Below are positions 9,716 through 20,834 of a stretch of DNA of 64,000 nucleotides, piece by piece; position 1 is the first letter of the stretch, and each line of letters starts with the position of its first letter. Both the position numbers and the translations under genes were made by a program. Where the stretch lies: positions 1-64,000 of the forward strand of contig JANVFP010000041.1 in the NCBI GenBank assembly GCA_027919835.1. The letters are read 5' to 3'. The notes beneath the pieces were generated by a model that made no database searches, was not told the DNA's origin, and saw only the letters and a program-made list of their open reading frames with translations. Source of the stretch: Lentinula raphanica. Lineage: Eukaryota; Basidiomycota; Agaricomycetes; Agaricales; Omphalotaceae.

Positions 9716-11584
9716 ATGGCCGATAAAAAGAAAGCCAAAACTCCGAAAGAATTTGCCAGTCAGTTCTCTCTTCTTTCGCTATATTTCATACCCCAACTCA
9801 CTGTTATCTCTAGTCGATTTCATGATGGGAGGTACGCGAGATTGTTGTTCGCAAAGGAGTGGTTCAGGCTGACTCTGGCGCGGTGTAGGTGTCAGTGCTG
9901 TGAGTATATGCCATGCTGTCTTACAGTATTCGCTAAAGCTTGTCATTCTCTAAGGCTGTTTCGAAAACGGCTGCCGCTCCCATAGAACGTGTCAAGCTCT
10001 TGGTGCAGAATCAAGGAGAGATGGTAGAGAAACGCTTCATACATGTCCCAATCTATGGCTGATCTTCCTCGAGCTCAAACAAGGTCGTCTCGCCACGCCG
10101 TACAGTGGTGTCATCGATGCTTTCAGACGTACGATAGCTGACGAGGGCGCACTCTCATTGTGGAGAGGTGAGTCAATGCCTCTGCTCTGGTTGATGCTCG
10201 TTCTCATAGATTCTTTGGCTAGGTAATACTGCCAACGTTATTCGGTAAGCCGCTGCTCAATGATAACTTGCTGCGACTCTGACGAGTTTCAAAGATACTT
10301 CCCCACTCAAGTACGTTGAAACCATCTCTCGCCCTGTACTCGTTTCTAATCACGAGGATCCTACCAGGCTTTGAACTTCGCGTTCAGTGCGTAACCAATA
10401 GAATTGAAATTCTTGTTCCAATCTTTGACGTCCACCTCCAGAGGACTACTTCAAATCTCTCTTCGGTTTCAAGAAAGAAGCTGGATACTGGACCTGGTTC
10501 GCAGGTAACGTTGCTTCTGGTGGTGCAGCTGGAGCATCGTCCCTGCTCTTCGTGTACTCGCTCGATTATGCTAGGTGCGTGTACTGAAAGCCGCTGTGGT
10601 GAATTTATTCTCATTGATACTATCCTCTCTAGGACTCGACTTGCTAACGACGCCAAATCGACGGCCAAAGGGTTAGTCAAATTCGGCCAGTCAAACGAAG
10701 AACTGAACCCATTCTCATCCTCCATCAATCAGCGGCGGGGAGCGTCAATTTAACGGTCTCGTAGATGTTTACAAGAAAACTCTTGCTTCTGACGGTATCG
10801 CCGGTCTCTACCGTGGCTTTGTTCCTTCTGTGGTCGGTATCATCGTCTACCGTGGTCTTTACTTCGGTGTCTACGACTCCCTCAGTATGTTTCTCTTCCA
10901 TCGATACCCGATTTGTCATCTCTGACTCGCACTGTTCACAGAACCTGTTGTCTTGGTCGGCACGCTTCAAGGATCATTCTTAGCCTCTTTCCTTCTTGGA
11001 TGGGGTGTTACCATTGGGTCTGGTTTGGCTTCGTATCCTTTGTAAGTCCTTTGAGAGCATATGACAATCATTCGACAATTCATGCTCTCTTTTAGGGACA
11101 CTATTCGGTACGTACGAGATCTTTTCTTTTTCTTGATTTACTAATGCTCGCTTCAGTCGTCGTATGATGATGACCTCGGGCTCTGGAGTCAACTACAAGT
11201 CCATGTTCGACGCTGGTTCTCAAGTACATTGTTCGCTCCGTTCCAGTGGTGACACGTTCTGACCCATCTTGCTAGATCATTACCAAAGAGGGTACCGCTT
11301 CCTTATTCAAGGGCGCAGGTATGTGTTTACCGCTTGCTGCGCTCGAAGTCGAGCTCACTGTAATACTTTTCAGGTGCCAATATCTTGAGAGGTAGGACTA
11401 TCTGCTCCCAGTATTCACGATCGCACTCAGAATATGTTCGCAGGTGTTGCTGGCGCGGGTGTGCTCAGTTTGTACGATCTCTTCCAGGAAGCTGTCTTTG
11501 GAAAGGTTTACTCTGGTGGTACGTGTGATCAGATTATGCTGACCTCTATCGTCTCTTATTCTTTGCATCGCAGGATCTGGTTGA
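9716..11584 (+). CDS. AAC: Mitochondrial ADP/ATP carrier
   Basis: This inner-membrane antiporter exchanges cytosolic ADP for matrix ATP. The spliced product reads [14 protein letters not shown], then [20 protein letters not shown] (first carrier repeat), YFPTQALNFAFKD, a second repeat with SLDYARTRLAND, a third with [16 protein letters not shown], and ends YSGGSG with stop at 11582-11584. The RRRMMM signature is diagnostic of ADP/ATP carriers, and about 310 aa is the usual length. The gene is split into at least a dozen exons, some tiny: 9716-9758, 9814-9831 (18 nt), 9889-9899 (11 nt), 9955-10023, 10074-10167, 10223-10244 (22 nt) and 10295-10310 (16 nt). All joins checked keep frame. The ATG lies in a typical leader with CT-rich stretches. 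An essential housekeeping gene; identification is firm. Confidence 0.95.
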
Positions 11585-12095
11585 TCGGAAGTCGTAATGT
11601 GTTTGGCTCACTCGATGTAGCAATCGCCGTATTCCCGTCTACCTTCAACTCGTTCGTACATAGAATCCTGACCAACTTATCGCGGCAAGTGAGCTAGGCA
11701 CAGTATTCATTAAGAGATCTCCTGAACGTTCGCGCGTAGAATGCATTGTGCTTGTCGTACCCGAGCCAATATCTTCATCAATCGCTGCATTAGATGATCT
11801 AGACTGAGAGAATGAACAGGAGGATCTATGTTCATATGGCTTTTCTCTATCTTACACTTGCATACACTTTCAATTGTCTTGAAGGGAGACTCAGTAAACT
11901 TGAGGCATCTGTTTGTACATCCTCGTTCTGGGGAACTGTTTCAACTTGGTTGTTTCGTGAAAACCTTACACTGAGCATACACAAATATTATTGAAACTCC
12001 ATGAGATTTGTATACAACAAGGTAGAATTTTGTTGGACAGCGAGGAATACTAAATCATGACTGCACAATTTGCAAACTGTCTCATCTCCCTGCCC
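11585..12095. other. Intergenic between convergent genes
   Basis: 3' flank of the ADP/ATP carrier and of the convergent Erv41 gene. I see only short AT-rich stretches and no gene or repeat. Confidence 0.6.
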
Positions 12096-14012
12096 TCAAT
12101 CATCCTTCTTACCACCTCCACTGCCATTAGACGGTATCCTCTTCGGAGGTGGACTCACAGGGAACCCGCTTCCGTTTCCATTTGCAGGATTAGGAGTTGG
12201 TGGGAAATTGGAATACGAAGGTGTTCCAGGTATCGACGGCGGATAAGCGCCACCTAGAGAGGATGACCCTAGCAGTGGGCTGGCAGCCGATGTTGGAGCC
12301 AACCCAGAACTCATGGATGGAGTCCTCGAGTGGTACATTGACGAAGGCCGTGAACTTGTTGGGAAAGACGCACCAATAGCCGGAGTCCCAGGATTAGATG
12401 ATGGAATTGTAGGAGAGTTGAACGATGGAGAGGCAAGGTACGGTGAAGCTGCAGGAGAAAATGATTGTGATAATGGCGTGTTCACATAGCTTCCATAACT
12501 GCTGCCAAGAGCAGGAGATCCAGGATTGGAATCCATGGTCCAGCCCGAGCCTTGACGGATCATCTTTCCTCTGGCACGAAGTTCGCCACCGCCCCACTTT
12601 GACCGAAGACCGCCTTTGGCGCCGCTAGTACTTGCTGAAACGATGACTTCGTCCTCTGATCCCGTAACTACTTCCACAGCACGAGTGGTGATACGTATGG
12701 CATAGCTCATGCAAACGAAAACACCTCCAATAACTCCGACGCAACTACAAATAGAAGATCAGCTATTGGTGGGGATTGATCGAAAGACGTCGCGCCCACC
12801 GAATCAATAGTTGTGTAAAAGTCGTCGTCCTTTGGTGTATCGTTAAGCTCATAGGATCCAAGTCAAACTTGAAGAATATGCCGGGTGTTCCTTGATTATG
12901 CTCCATAACCCTCGTATAATGAGTGACACTGTACTGATGCGTGTGCAGAGGGGCAGAGCGAGGAGCTATGTAGGTGGTAGGAACAACGTGAAGAAAGTAT
13001 TGATATGCGACAAACGCTGCAAACGCTATCAATACTATAGGGTCGTAATGTGAAGTAATGTTGACTCACGATCCTTGGCAAGTTCGAATGAGTAGTCCAG
13101 TGGTTGCACGATATCCGGGAAATAAGGACCAAAGGAGAATTCGGTTATGACATGTGAGAGATTCATGACTGGTGGGACAATCAATCGCGGTGAGATTGAA
13201 AGACAAGGCTAGCACTTACGATTATGATTCACATGCTCACGACTAGCATATCCATGACCTAGGGTTGTTATGTGCAGGTTCGCGGTGACTTTCTTCACTT
13301 CGATAGTTCCGTAGACTCGACAGGCACTTGGATGCGGAGAATGATCAAATGTCGGTGCTATTTCGGGCTTCGAGTTTCTTCGGAGAAGTGTGTCGAAGAA
13401 GCCGCGAGATTTTCGTGATTGAGCAACGGCTTGCGTTGCTGAAAGCATAGCTGAGTGTTCTCTGATAACCAGTGGTGAGAAATACATGACGGTGATCGAG
13501 GATAACATACTTTAGCTTGGTAGCTTGACCAATGTCGAAACGAGTCTGTAACCGAGATTTGAGCTGGGAAGAGTAGAATTGACGGCAAAACATACCCCGT
13601 CCCGCTTCAAACCACTACCACTTAAGAACAACCGGTCTCCTATGGCATCTCTAAGATCAACGCTAATATCTGGGAGGCAATGATGAGTATACGAGTGATA
13701 TGAACAGGAAAAAGCTTCACATCGGCAAGGCATTTTCACTACCAGATCGACATTGATGTTCATGAAACTAGATGTGTCCTGGTCGACGCTAAATTCGTAG
13801 TCCGGCCATCCCCAGATGAATTCGCCGATGTCGTTCAGCATTAACAAAAATGCCAACAAACATACGAAGACGGTCATGAACCCTCGGGACTCCGAACGTG
13901 CCTTATAAGTGGAAGGTAGCTTGGGAAATGCATCGAACTGAGCAAGAGGAGCGGGTACGACAGAGTCTAGCTTGTCCAAGATTGAAGCGTCCTCTTCAGA
14001 GATAGTCGCCAT
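12096..14012 (-). CDS. ERV41: ERGIC2/Erv41-type COPII vesicle protein
   Basis: Erv41 and Erv46 cycle between ER and Golgi and return leaked ER proteins. Visible in order: N-terminal FDAFPKLPSTYKARSESRGF followed by a first membrane segment (MTVFVCLLAFLLMLNDIGEF), luminal VDLVVKMPCRYISVDLRDAI, the conserved TANLHITTLGHGYASREHVN and NLSHVITEFSFGPYFPDIVQ, then GIFFKFDLDPM and a second membrane segment near CVGVIGGVFVCMSYAIR. A long Ser/Pro/Gly-rich cytosolic tail of about 180 residues follows and ends in KKDD, which fits a KKxx COPI-retrieval signal. Several short introns join in frame (for example TGC CGA T|GT...AG|AT). The tail is longer than in yeast Erv41. Identity is strong. Confidence 0.92.
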
Positions 14013-14292
14013 GCCGTTATCAGAGAGAGAAACCGATGGTGAAAGAGAGGAGAGTACTACTCGTAGTACGTAGAAAGGTTATATGCCAGCTTGGCGCCGA
14101 CGTGTCAGAATTCGTGCTTTCGTCACGTGGGCAAAAATGATAAGATAAGATCAAAAAAATATCTACGCGATGAGTCGGAACTACGAAACTTTTAACTTTG
14201 ACTCGAACCATGGACGAATCGATACAATTTGAAGCTTGAAGCGACAGGTTTACTCGCAGACTCTCGAGATCAAGAGGTATCCTCCAGTGCAA

Positions 14293-14911
14293 TCATCGAT
14301 CCGTGAAGATTCCTAGCACGTCCTTCATATCCAATACCAGCACGCCTGCCTCCTCCAGTTCAGCTTCTACTTCTGCCTCTATTCGGAATGCAGGTGTGAT
14401 TCCTCCTCCGTGTAATACTTCCACTCTATCGAAGGTCCCATGCGCTCCCCTTATCAATATCACCTCGTTACCTCGGTCAAGCGCTACGCTGCACGCTAAA
14501 AAAGAGCGCAATCAGACAGTAAAACAACTTCAATCAAATCGACTACTTACTAGCTCTCACAGAGAAATCAGATCCCAATCCGACGACTACAATTTCTGCC
14601 TCTGGTGGTATAAGCTCTGCCAGCCTGGTTCCGGCAAACGCGTTGTTCTTCAACTTGTCAACGACGTGTTCATGGACGAGCGGAGGGAAGAATAGTTGCC
14701 ATCCTGGGGCTTTCATCTCGTCCGGCTCTCCTGGCTCTCCACAGTTCCGTACATGAATGATACGAGGAGGTGGTTTCGCATTCCTTGCGATTGTCAGCAC
14801 TCTGTAGATATTGGTACGCAACAACGCCGCGGATGGTGCACCTTTGGGTGGATCGCACAGGTTACAAACCTGAACATCGAGCAAAAGAAGCACTCGTTTG
14901 TCTACGGTCAT
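14293..14911 (-). CDS. Isochorismatase-like protein with Ser at the catalytic Cys position
   Basis: Exons 14911-14551 and 14495-14293 join across a 55-nt intron to give 187 aa. The fold is that of the isochorismatase/cysteine-hydrolase superfamily: RVLLLLDVQV (first-strand Asp), VDKLKNNAFAGTRLAELI (the family Lys and the AFAGT motif), and GLGSDFSVRATCSVALDRGN, which aligns with the GxxTxxCVxxTAxDA motif. The residue at the nucleophile position is Ser (SDFSV), so the usual Asp-Lys-Cys triad is not intact; the nearby Cys is five residues later. The protein may be a pseudoenzyme, a binding protein or an enzyme with altered chemistry. No substrate can be named. It is divergent from the neighbouring Erv41 gene only in spacing, with about 280 bp between them on the same strand. 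Confidence 0.8.
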
Positions 14912-16626
14912 TCTCGAACAGGCCTAAGCTGACTGGTAGAAGGATGAGGTCGTAGGTGAGTACTAAGGACATGAGGTTGACGGCATTTACTGGTTATGAT
15001 CTTCCGCCACTAACACGAGCTCGGCGTATCGCTGGGAAGTTGGGGTAGATTGAATGGCTTGGGTACACGTGTATGACGAAGTTGAAGCCGCAATTGATCA
15101 TTGATAGTGATACTATTCGTTCATGGCAATGATCATGGTGGTGATAGTCCGAACTCTCAGATGAGTTCATGAAAATGCCTAAACAAAGGCCCGGTTGAAT
15201 ACAAGATAAGCACGTCCCAATAAACCAAGGGTCTAGACACAACGATTTGTAGTAGCAGTACCCACTAAGAGGATACGAAGAAAATACCCAGTCCCTCGTG
15301 TCAACTCGTACCGATCTCAGTACGGAGTACTGACTAGTACCGATTACATGTGCTTAGACGAAAATGACATGACAGCACCAGAGAAAGGGCTTTGAACCGT
15401 CGCAGACAGATCTTTATATACGATGGAAGGCTTACTGTGATAACAAACCTGGTTCTATACGTTCTGCGATGAGTGATTGATTCTTGAACAGATTACTCTT
15501 GTCTCTAGACCCAAGGGAAATACCTACAACGGACGGGAGCAGAATGATGTGAAAAACAATGATCAAGAGCTCCTTGTCATACAATCCCATGCGAACGAAC
15601 ATCAAAATCTCGAATGACCTTTAAGCGTTGATTCATGGGACCGAGTATATACGAACCTGATGTTGACGAAAAACTACCAAAGTCACAGACAGGCTTTAGC
15701 TGGCTGAAATTGCTACTGTCGGCACTCTAAATCGGTCGAAAAAGCGAGGCACACTTCAATCGTGGTGGTAACTTGAAGAGCAGACACATCTGCGTTAGAT
15801 CAAGAACCATTGCAAGACGATTGGTTGAATGGTTCTTCCATACACCTATGGTATCAGCTCCGTCTGTGCGGCAGGATTCGAAATTATTGGCACTGGTCTA
15901 GTAGTACAAGTTCATTAGCTCAATGGTATGGTCACCGCGACCGTCTACTTGTAGAATCACTTGGCTGCGCCGCTACTCGCAAGCATTTAGCACATGCAAG
16001 TATATCAGGCAGGACGAACAATGTTGCTGAAGATGAGAGAGTAAAATTCGTGGTGATGCCAGATGGTCCAAGTAGTAGACTCTAGAACTCTATTTAGAGT
16101 TCACGCTCAGCCGCATTCCTCATTTGATCCGTGGTATACCGAAGCCGATTGGGGCCGAGATGCGCTTCAATGAACGCCGAACGGGTAACGGGTTTCAAAC
16201 TTCAATCAACCATCTCAGTCTGTTCACTATCTCAGTTCAACATCTATCACCATGTAGGATCACCAGGAAAGCTGCTGTTCTGTTTAAATGCGCAGTCTTG
16301 CTCTTGTAGGTGATTGCGAAAGGCCGACGAGTTTGCGAACGGGCTTTTCACGCTGAATTCCTTGCCCAAGTGCATTCGTTTGGCTAGAGTCGGAATGTCC
16401 TATACGCAATCTCAGTAATCCATATAACCCCGTGGGCCATATGTCAACTTCCGGCAATCCAAAATTTCCCTCAGTCTTCAGACTTTCCTTTTCTAATCAA
16501 TTTCAACGCCCACCGGAATGTTGGACTGGCCGAACCTTGCTTCATTAAAACCCGCTTTAAAAGTGCATGTCCTTCTCGCTCCTCGACCTCTAATTCTTCG
16601 ATTGACCTGAAAATTGCGTTCTAAAC
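14912..16626. other. Intergenic, no gene seen
   Basis: About 1.7 kb with only short frames and no conserved motif. A stretch at about 15915 resembles a tRNA A-box but lacks the stems (see rejected items). Confidence 0.5.
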
Positions 16627-17931
16627 ATGGTATCAACATAATCATATCTACGTTGATGCCATTTGACGATGTTGTTTCTAGCTAGATTCAATTGCAGGAC
16701 AGTTTTCGACCCAAACGGTCGCTGTCTGTCTTCCTTCTGAGCTTCAAGACATCGTGATTGAATGCATCTTAGATCTGGACAGCTCTTACCTCTCACTCGC
16801 CAGTCTCGTCTGTAGGGCTTGGCGAAATCGCAGCTACGAACGAGCTTTTTCTTCGATCTGCCTCAGCAGTCGCTCGATACCAGTTTTTGTGTCATTCCTG
16901 GAAAATTCCTTCTCTCGGCCTGCGATTTTTCCTCGACTTCGTCGACTGCGCATACTTGGCGACGGTGACACTTTTCTCTGGTCCACATCGCACCTACAAG
17001 ACTTATCGAGATTGCTAAGACATCTCGCACAGATCGGCAGAATCTCAACTCTGACGCTCGATAACCTCAATTGGGCTGTACTGGATCCCGCGCTGGCGGC
17101 TATGTTGACGGAATTTGATGGATTGGAACGTCTTTGCATGCACCGCATATCCTTCACTGACCTTGGCCAATTTTCCGACTTCGTCGCAGAGTTTCGCTTG
17201 CTGCGTGCATTTGACCTACAACACGTTGAGTGGGCTGCCCGGGGTGGATTGCTTGTTTCACCTTCCCTGCTTACTCCATATGAACGGGGGCACGGTGTTT
17301 CTTTAGATGCACATGGTATGGATCTTTCCAGGACGCTAACCTGGTCCTACCCTGAGCGCGTCTCTCTCGAACAAAGACGTTTATCAGCTACCCATGGGGC
17401 TCAGATATTCTGCAAGTCCCCTTCTGGCTCAGATCTTCTGAGATTTCTCGGCCCCCTTCTCACAAGGCTGGAAATAAGCTCGTCTGGTAATCCGTGTTTC
17501 TTTTGTTCGTTTCGGAACATGTTTCTGACTACTGGCCAGAAGATATAGCTGCAGACATGAAACTTGCATCACTTGACATATCTCTCAACTTTTCCATACA
17601 ACATCTACGCCTTGCTTCGCCAGCTCGAGTCCTCAGCATGATATCCTGGCTACCTCCTCTACTCGCCAACGTCAGAAGCTCAAACCTGAGAACACTGCGA
17701 ATCTCGTTTTCTCAATCTCGCCAGTTTCATCTGGATCGGCCATTCTTGAAACACATAGCGGGTATATTAGACGAACCTCAATTCAAGGAACTCGAGCTCA
17801 TCGAGTTCATCGCTCATTCCTCGAGCTGCGGGATGCTCGAGGATAGCGTCAAAACTGAAATGATTCGTTGTACGCGGGCTTGCTTACCCTCCTGGGACAA
17901 GAAAGGTATCATTTCATTCACCTTCCAATAA
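16627..17931 (+). CDS. F-box protein, first coding exon is ATG alone
   Basis: The F-box reads LPSELQDIVIECILDLDSS followed by LASLVCRAW, the usual fungal F-box pattern. No in-frame ATG precedes it in the long exon. An ATG at 16627-16629 followed directly by GTATCA, with TTTCTAG ending at 16681, gives a 52-nt intron. Removing it yields M-LDSIAGQFSTQTVAVCLPS in frame. Exon 2 is 16682-17486 and exon 3 17540-17931 (intron GTAATCC...GGCCAG), for 399 aa. The rest is Leu-rich and ends GIISFTFQ, resembling the degenerate LRR-type C-terminus of agaric F-box proteins. These act as substrate receptors of SCF ubiquitin ligases; the target is unknown. The splice model is inferred from sequence, not from transcripts. 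Confidence 0.75.
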
Positions 17932-20834
17932 ATACCCAGCATGTTCGTATTTCATGTTCTCTTCCTGACTTCCACTCATATCGGTCGGCAACAGTGTGGG
18001 TCTTTCAAATGAAGTCTCCGAGTCAGCATTCAAAAATTGTGAGTTGACGAATTTGTATATGAACTTCAGTTAATCTCACACCGCCTACAGCATTTGATGC
18101 TCGAGCGTCGAATTATTGAACTCGAGATCCAGGACGGCGTCCCATTAGGCAGTCCATGATTCGAATAGTCTGTCGAAGAATGTTACATTATCTCCAGTGC
18201 TCTGTTCATATTACGAACGAATGATGAGTCGTTGCTACGTCTTCGTTCTGTGTAGTGTTCTGATCCTCGAATTCACTATCATATTGGTTGATTTTAAATA
18301 CGGATGTGATCAAATCCTGTATTTGACTGCAGAGGTAACAGTGATTTATTAAGCCTCTGCGTAACAGTGCGTAACTAGGCCTTGCAAAGATCTCCTAGTC
18401 GACAAGAGTGTACTGACTTATTGCCTTCCCTCAACTGTTCACTGATGCTTTTGATTACGCGAAGATTCGACAAGATGGGTATTTCGGCCCACAATACGAA
18501 TTGAGGCTGATTCCAGTTAACCCAGAGCTCCCCCTTGAAATGTTATCAACTCTTCTCTTTGATGGTTTGACCGATTCATCTTCCGCACTTCCGAATCCAA
18601 CTTATATCCACAGTCTAGGGTACAAGATTTTTCGGTATGACTCCTCTTGAATCATTTCCTGCACGATAGGCAGGAAGTTATCAATGACTTCAATGGAAAG
18701 CTCCTTCTTACCTCGGATGCTCCAAAGACTGCCGTATCGAGGGGTGAAAGATCGTGTAGCTTCTGGAGTTGACGTTGTAGAGATCACAGCCCTGTAAGTG
18801 ATGAACACCGAGCTCTGTTTGCTCGCAACCGCAACGTGTGTCTATTTCTGGTTAAGTGATCACCATCGATAAAATTTCCTCTACAGACAGACCTCGACTA
18901 CTTAGTCGGGCGAATCAGTATCCTCGAACGTCGATTTTCCGCTTTCGTGTGACTCCAATTAATCACCCGCTCAACTCCATTTGAGTTAAATTTTTGAGCT
19001 TCAGTTGAGTATCTGGGTATGGTGATTCGGAAACGTTGACCTTGAGCCATTGGAGAGGGTGCAAGATACTGCCTGTGCCGCACTGCTCAGGGCCTTGGGG
19101 GCGGCAAGTACTTAGGAGTAGACGGGCCGGAGAGGCCGTTCAGCCGAAAGTTTGTCGTCGCGTGCGCTGACTGGACAGTGACCGGTGACCATTCATTGTT
19201 CTTGAACCATGTCCCAATCATTCTACAACGTTCAACAACGTCCTGCGTGCTCAACCTATAGCCCTCGTACTAGCTTCCTCATTATTACGCTCTTTATAAA
19301 CACCCGTTTCGATATACCAGGGCTCAGAAGGTTCTATCATCGCAGACACCAAATTGCCGACTCTGCCATTCCGCTATCAAGGATTGATTGACAGAAGTCT
19401 GCGTTGAAGCTGAGTAGCTGGTACCAATTGAACCGCCGTTTGCAAGGTGTGCCATTCTTTCTTCGGTCTCTTTCATCGTTTGCTCACATGGTGGCGCCCT
19501 GGCCCTAGTAGTGAACTTGGAATGTGCTGTTGAGTCCCCTGGCCCTTGCTCGCCCTGGTATAAGAAGCTCTCCGAGACTTCGTGCGCAAGCTGCAGGCCC
19601 AGCGTATATATACGACGCATTGGAATAGTATTAGGCACACAGCTCTCACAAACGGATCAATGTCTATCAGGGAGAGTTCAGTAAAATGTTGGACAACATA
19701 CTGGAAGATCTTTTCAGGTTCCTTTCCACGTTTTCGGACTAGCATACCCGGTCCAGTACGACAGAATACAACTAGAGTCTAGTACTAGTAGTACCGGCGC
19801 AATCAATGCACCGTTCTCCACTTTGCTTGTCGTACATATCCTCAAGACACGCAGTGCAGAAAGCGGCCTGTCTTCGGTCTTCAATTACCCCTGTATCAAC
19901 ACGTCAGTGCGATAAAACTGTCGCCTCATAGAAGGGAACATATACCCCTCTCTATTCTCGGCTCAACATCGAGGGAGCGTATGGCCTATCGGCGTATCGT
20001 CATGGTTGCTAGTGGAAGTCGACTGCAAGTTCTTATCGGTTCGTCTCTTAACACTAGTGGCTGCTATCTCCAAGAGTTGTGTATGAAATGTTGACATTCA
20101 TATGAACAAGTTGGTAACATGTATTCCTGTTATCTGCTTGAGGGGGTCAATGACGCGCGGGCTTTGCGGCGGACGAAGAAAGGGCATATTGGAGCTGATA
20201 CGAGAGATACGCGACTATTCCTATGGGCTCCCCTGTGGTGCGAGCCATGTATTGTTATAGATTACAGGTGGGTACTTACAGAATGTCGTCTTCGTTTGCT
20301 GTTCTAGTCCTGCTGAACTCTAAGTCTGATGAACCGTTCTTTTTAGCACTCCACAGAGCCAGAATCGCTCGATGTTGACTATCTAACGAATATACAATCA
20401 TGCCGTCAGAAAACACAAAGACAGGTTGGTCGTTCCTGTGAGAACTGCCAGGAATCGGTTGTTCTCCGATGTTCATCATTTGAAGCTTCCAAGCTATCAA
20501 GTCTCGACCAAGATATGTCATTCAATCGAGATAGTCTACAGGCATTCATTTGGGATCGCTCTATTCGCTTTGAATAGGACCATGCCGGCGCTGACGGGTG
20601 CTGGGACACTCTGTCAGAATTGGTGGCTTTTGGTCGTAGTCCATGTTACCTTATCAGGCCCAGGAACTTGTCTGCTTCTCAACTCTTTTGAGGGCTGTTG
20701 AGGCGTGAATGGCGAGAAGAGGCGGTGTTGTACGTACACCATCACTTCCGACCTTTCTTTTATCAAGCAGCTGCCTGTCCGCCTTCCTTGGGTCCACCTT
20801 TCTTTCTTCCTTCTCCCTAGACCACTTGGTTGAC
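17932..20834. other. Gene-poor 2.9 kb, small coding-like fragments only
   Basis: No gene model holds. A plus-strand stretch at about 18450-18600 (FGPQYELRLIPVNPELPLEM) and a minus-strand one at 18808-18602 look coding-like but overlap or lack starts, ends and splice partners. They could be relics. The rest is unstructured. Confidence 0.4.

Noticed and set aside
15905..15980. tRNA-like stretch with TAGCTCAATGG A-box
   Set aside because: No matching D-stem, no B-box (GGTTCGA) and no acceptor pairing.
18450..18808. Coding-like fragments on both strands
   Set aside because: No start, splice partners or recognisable domain; may be relics but a gene cannot be supported.
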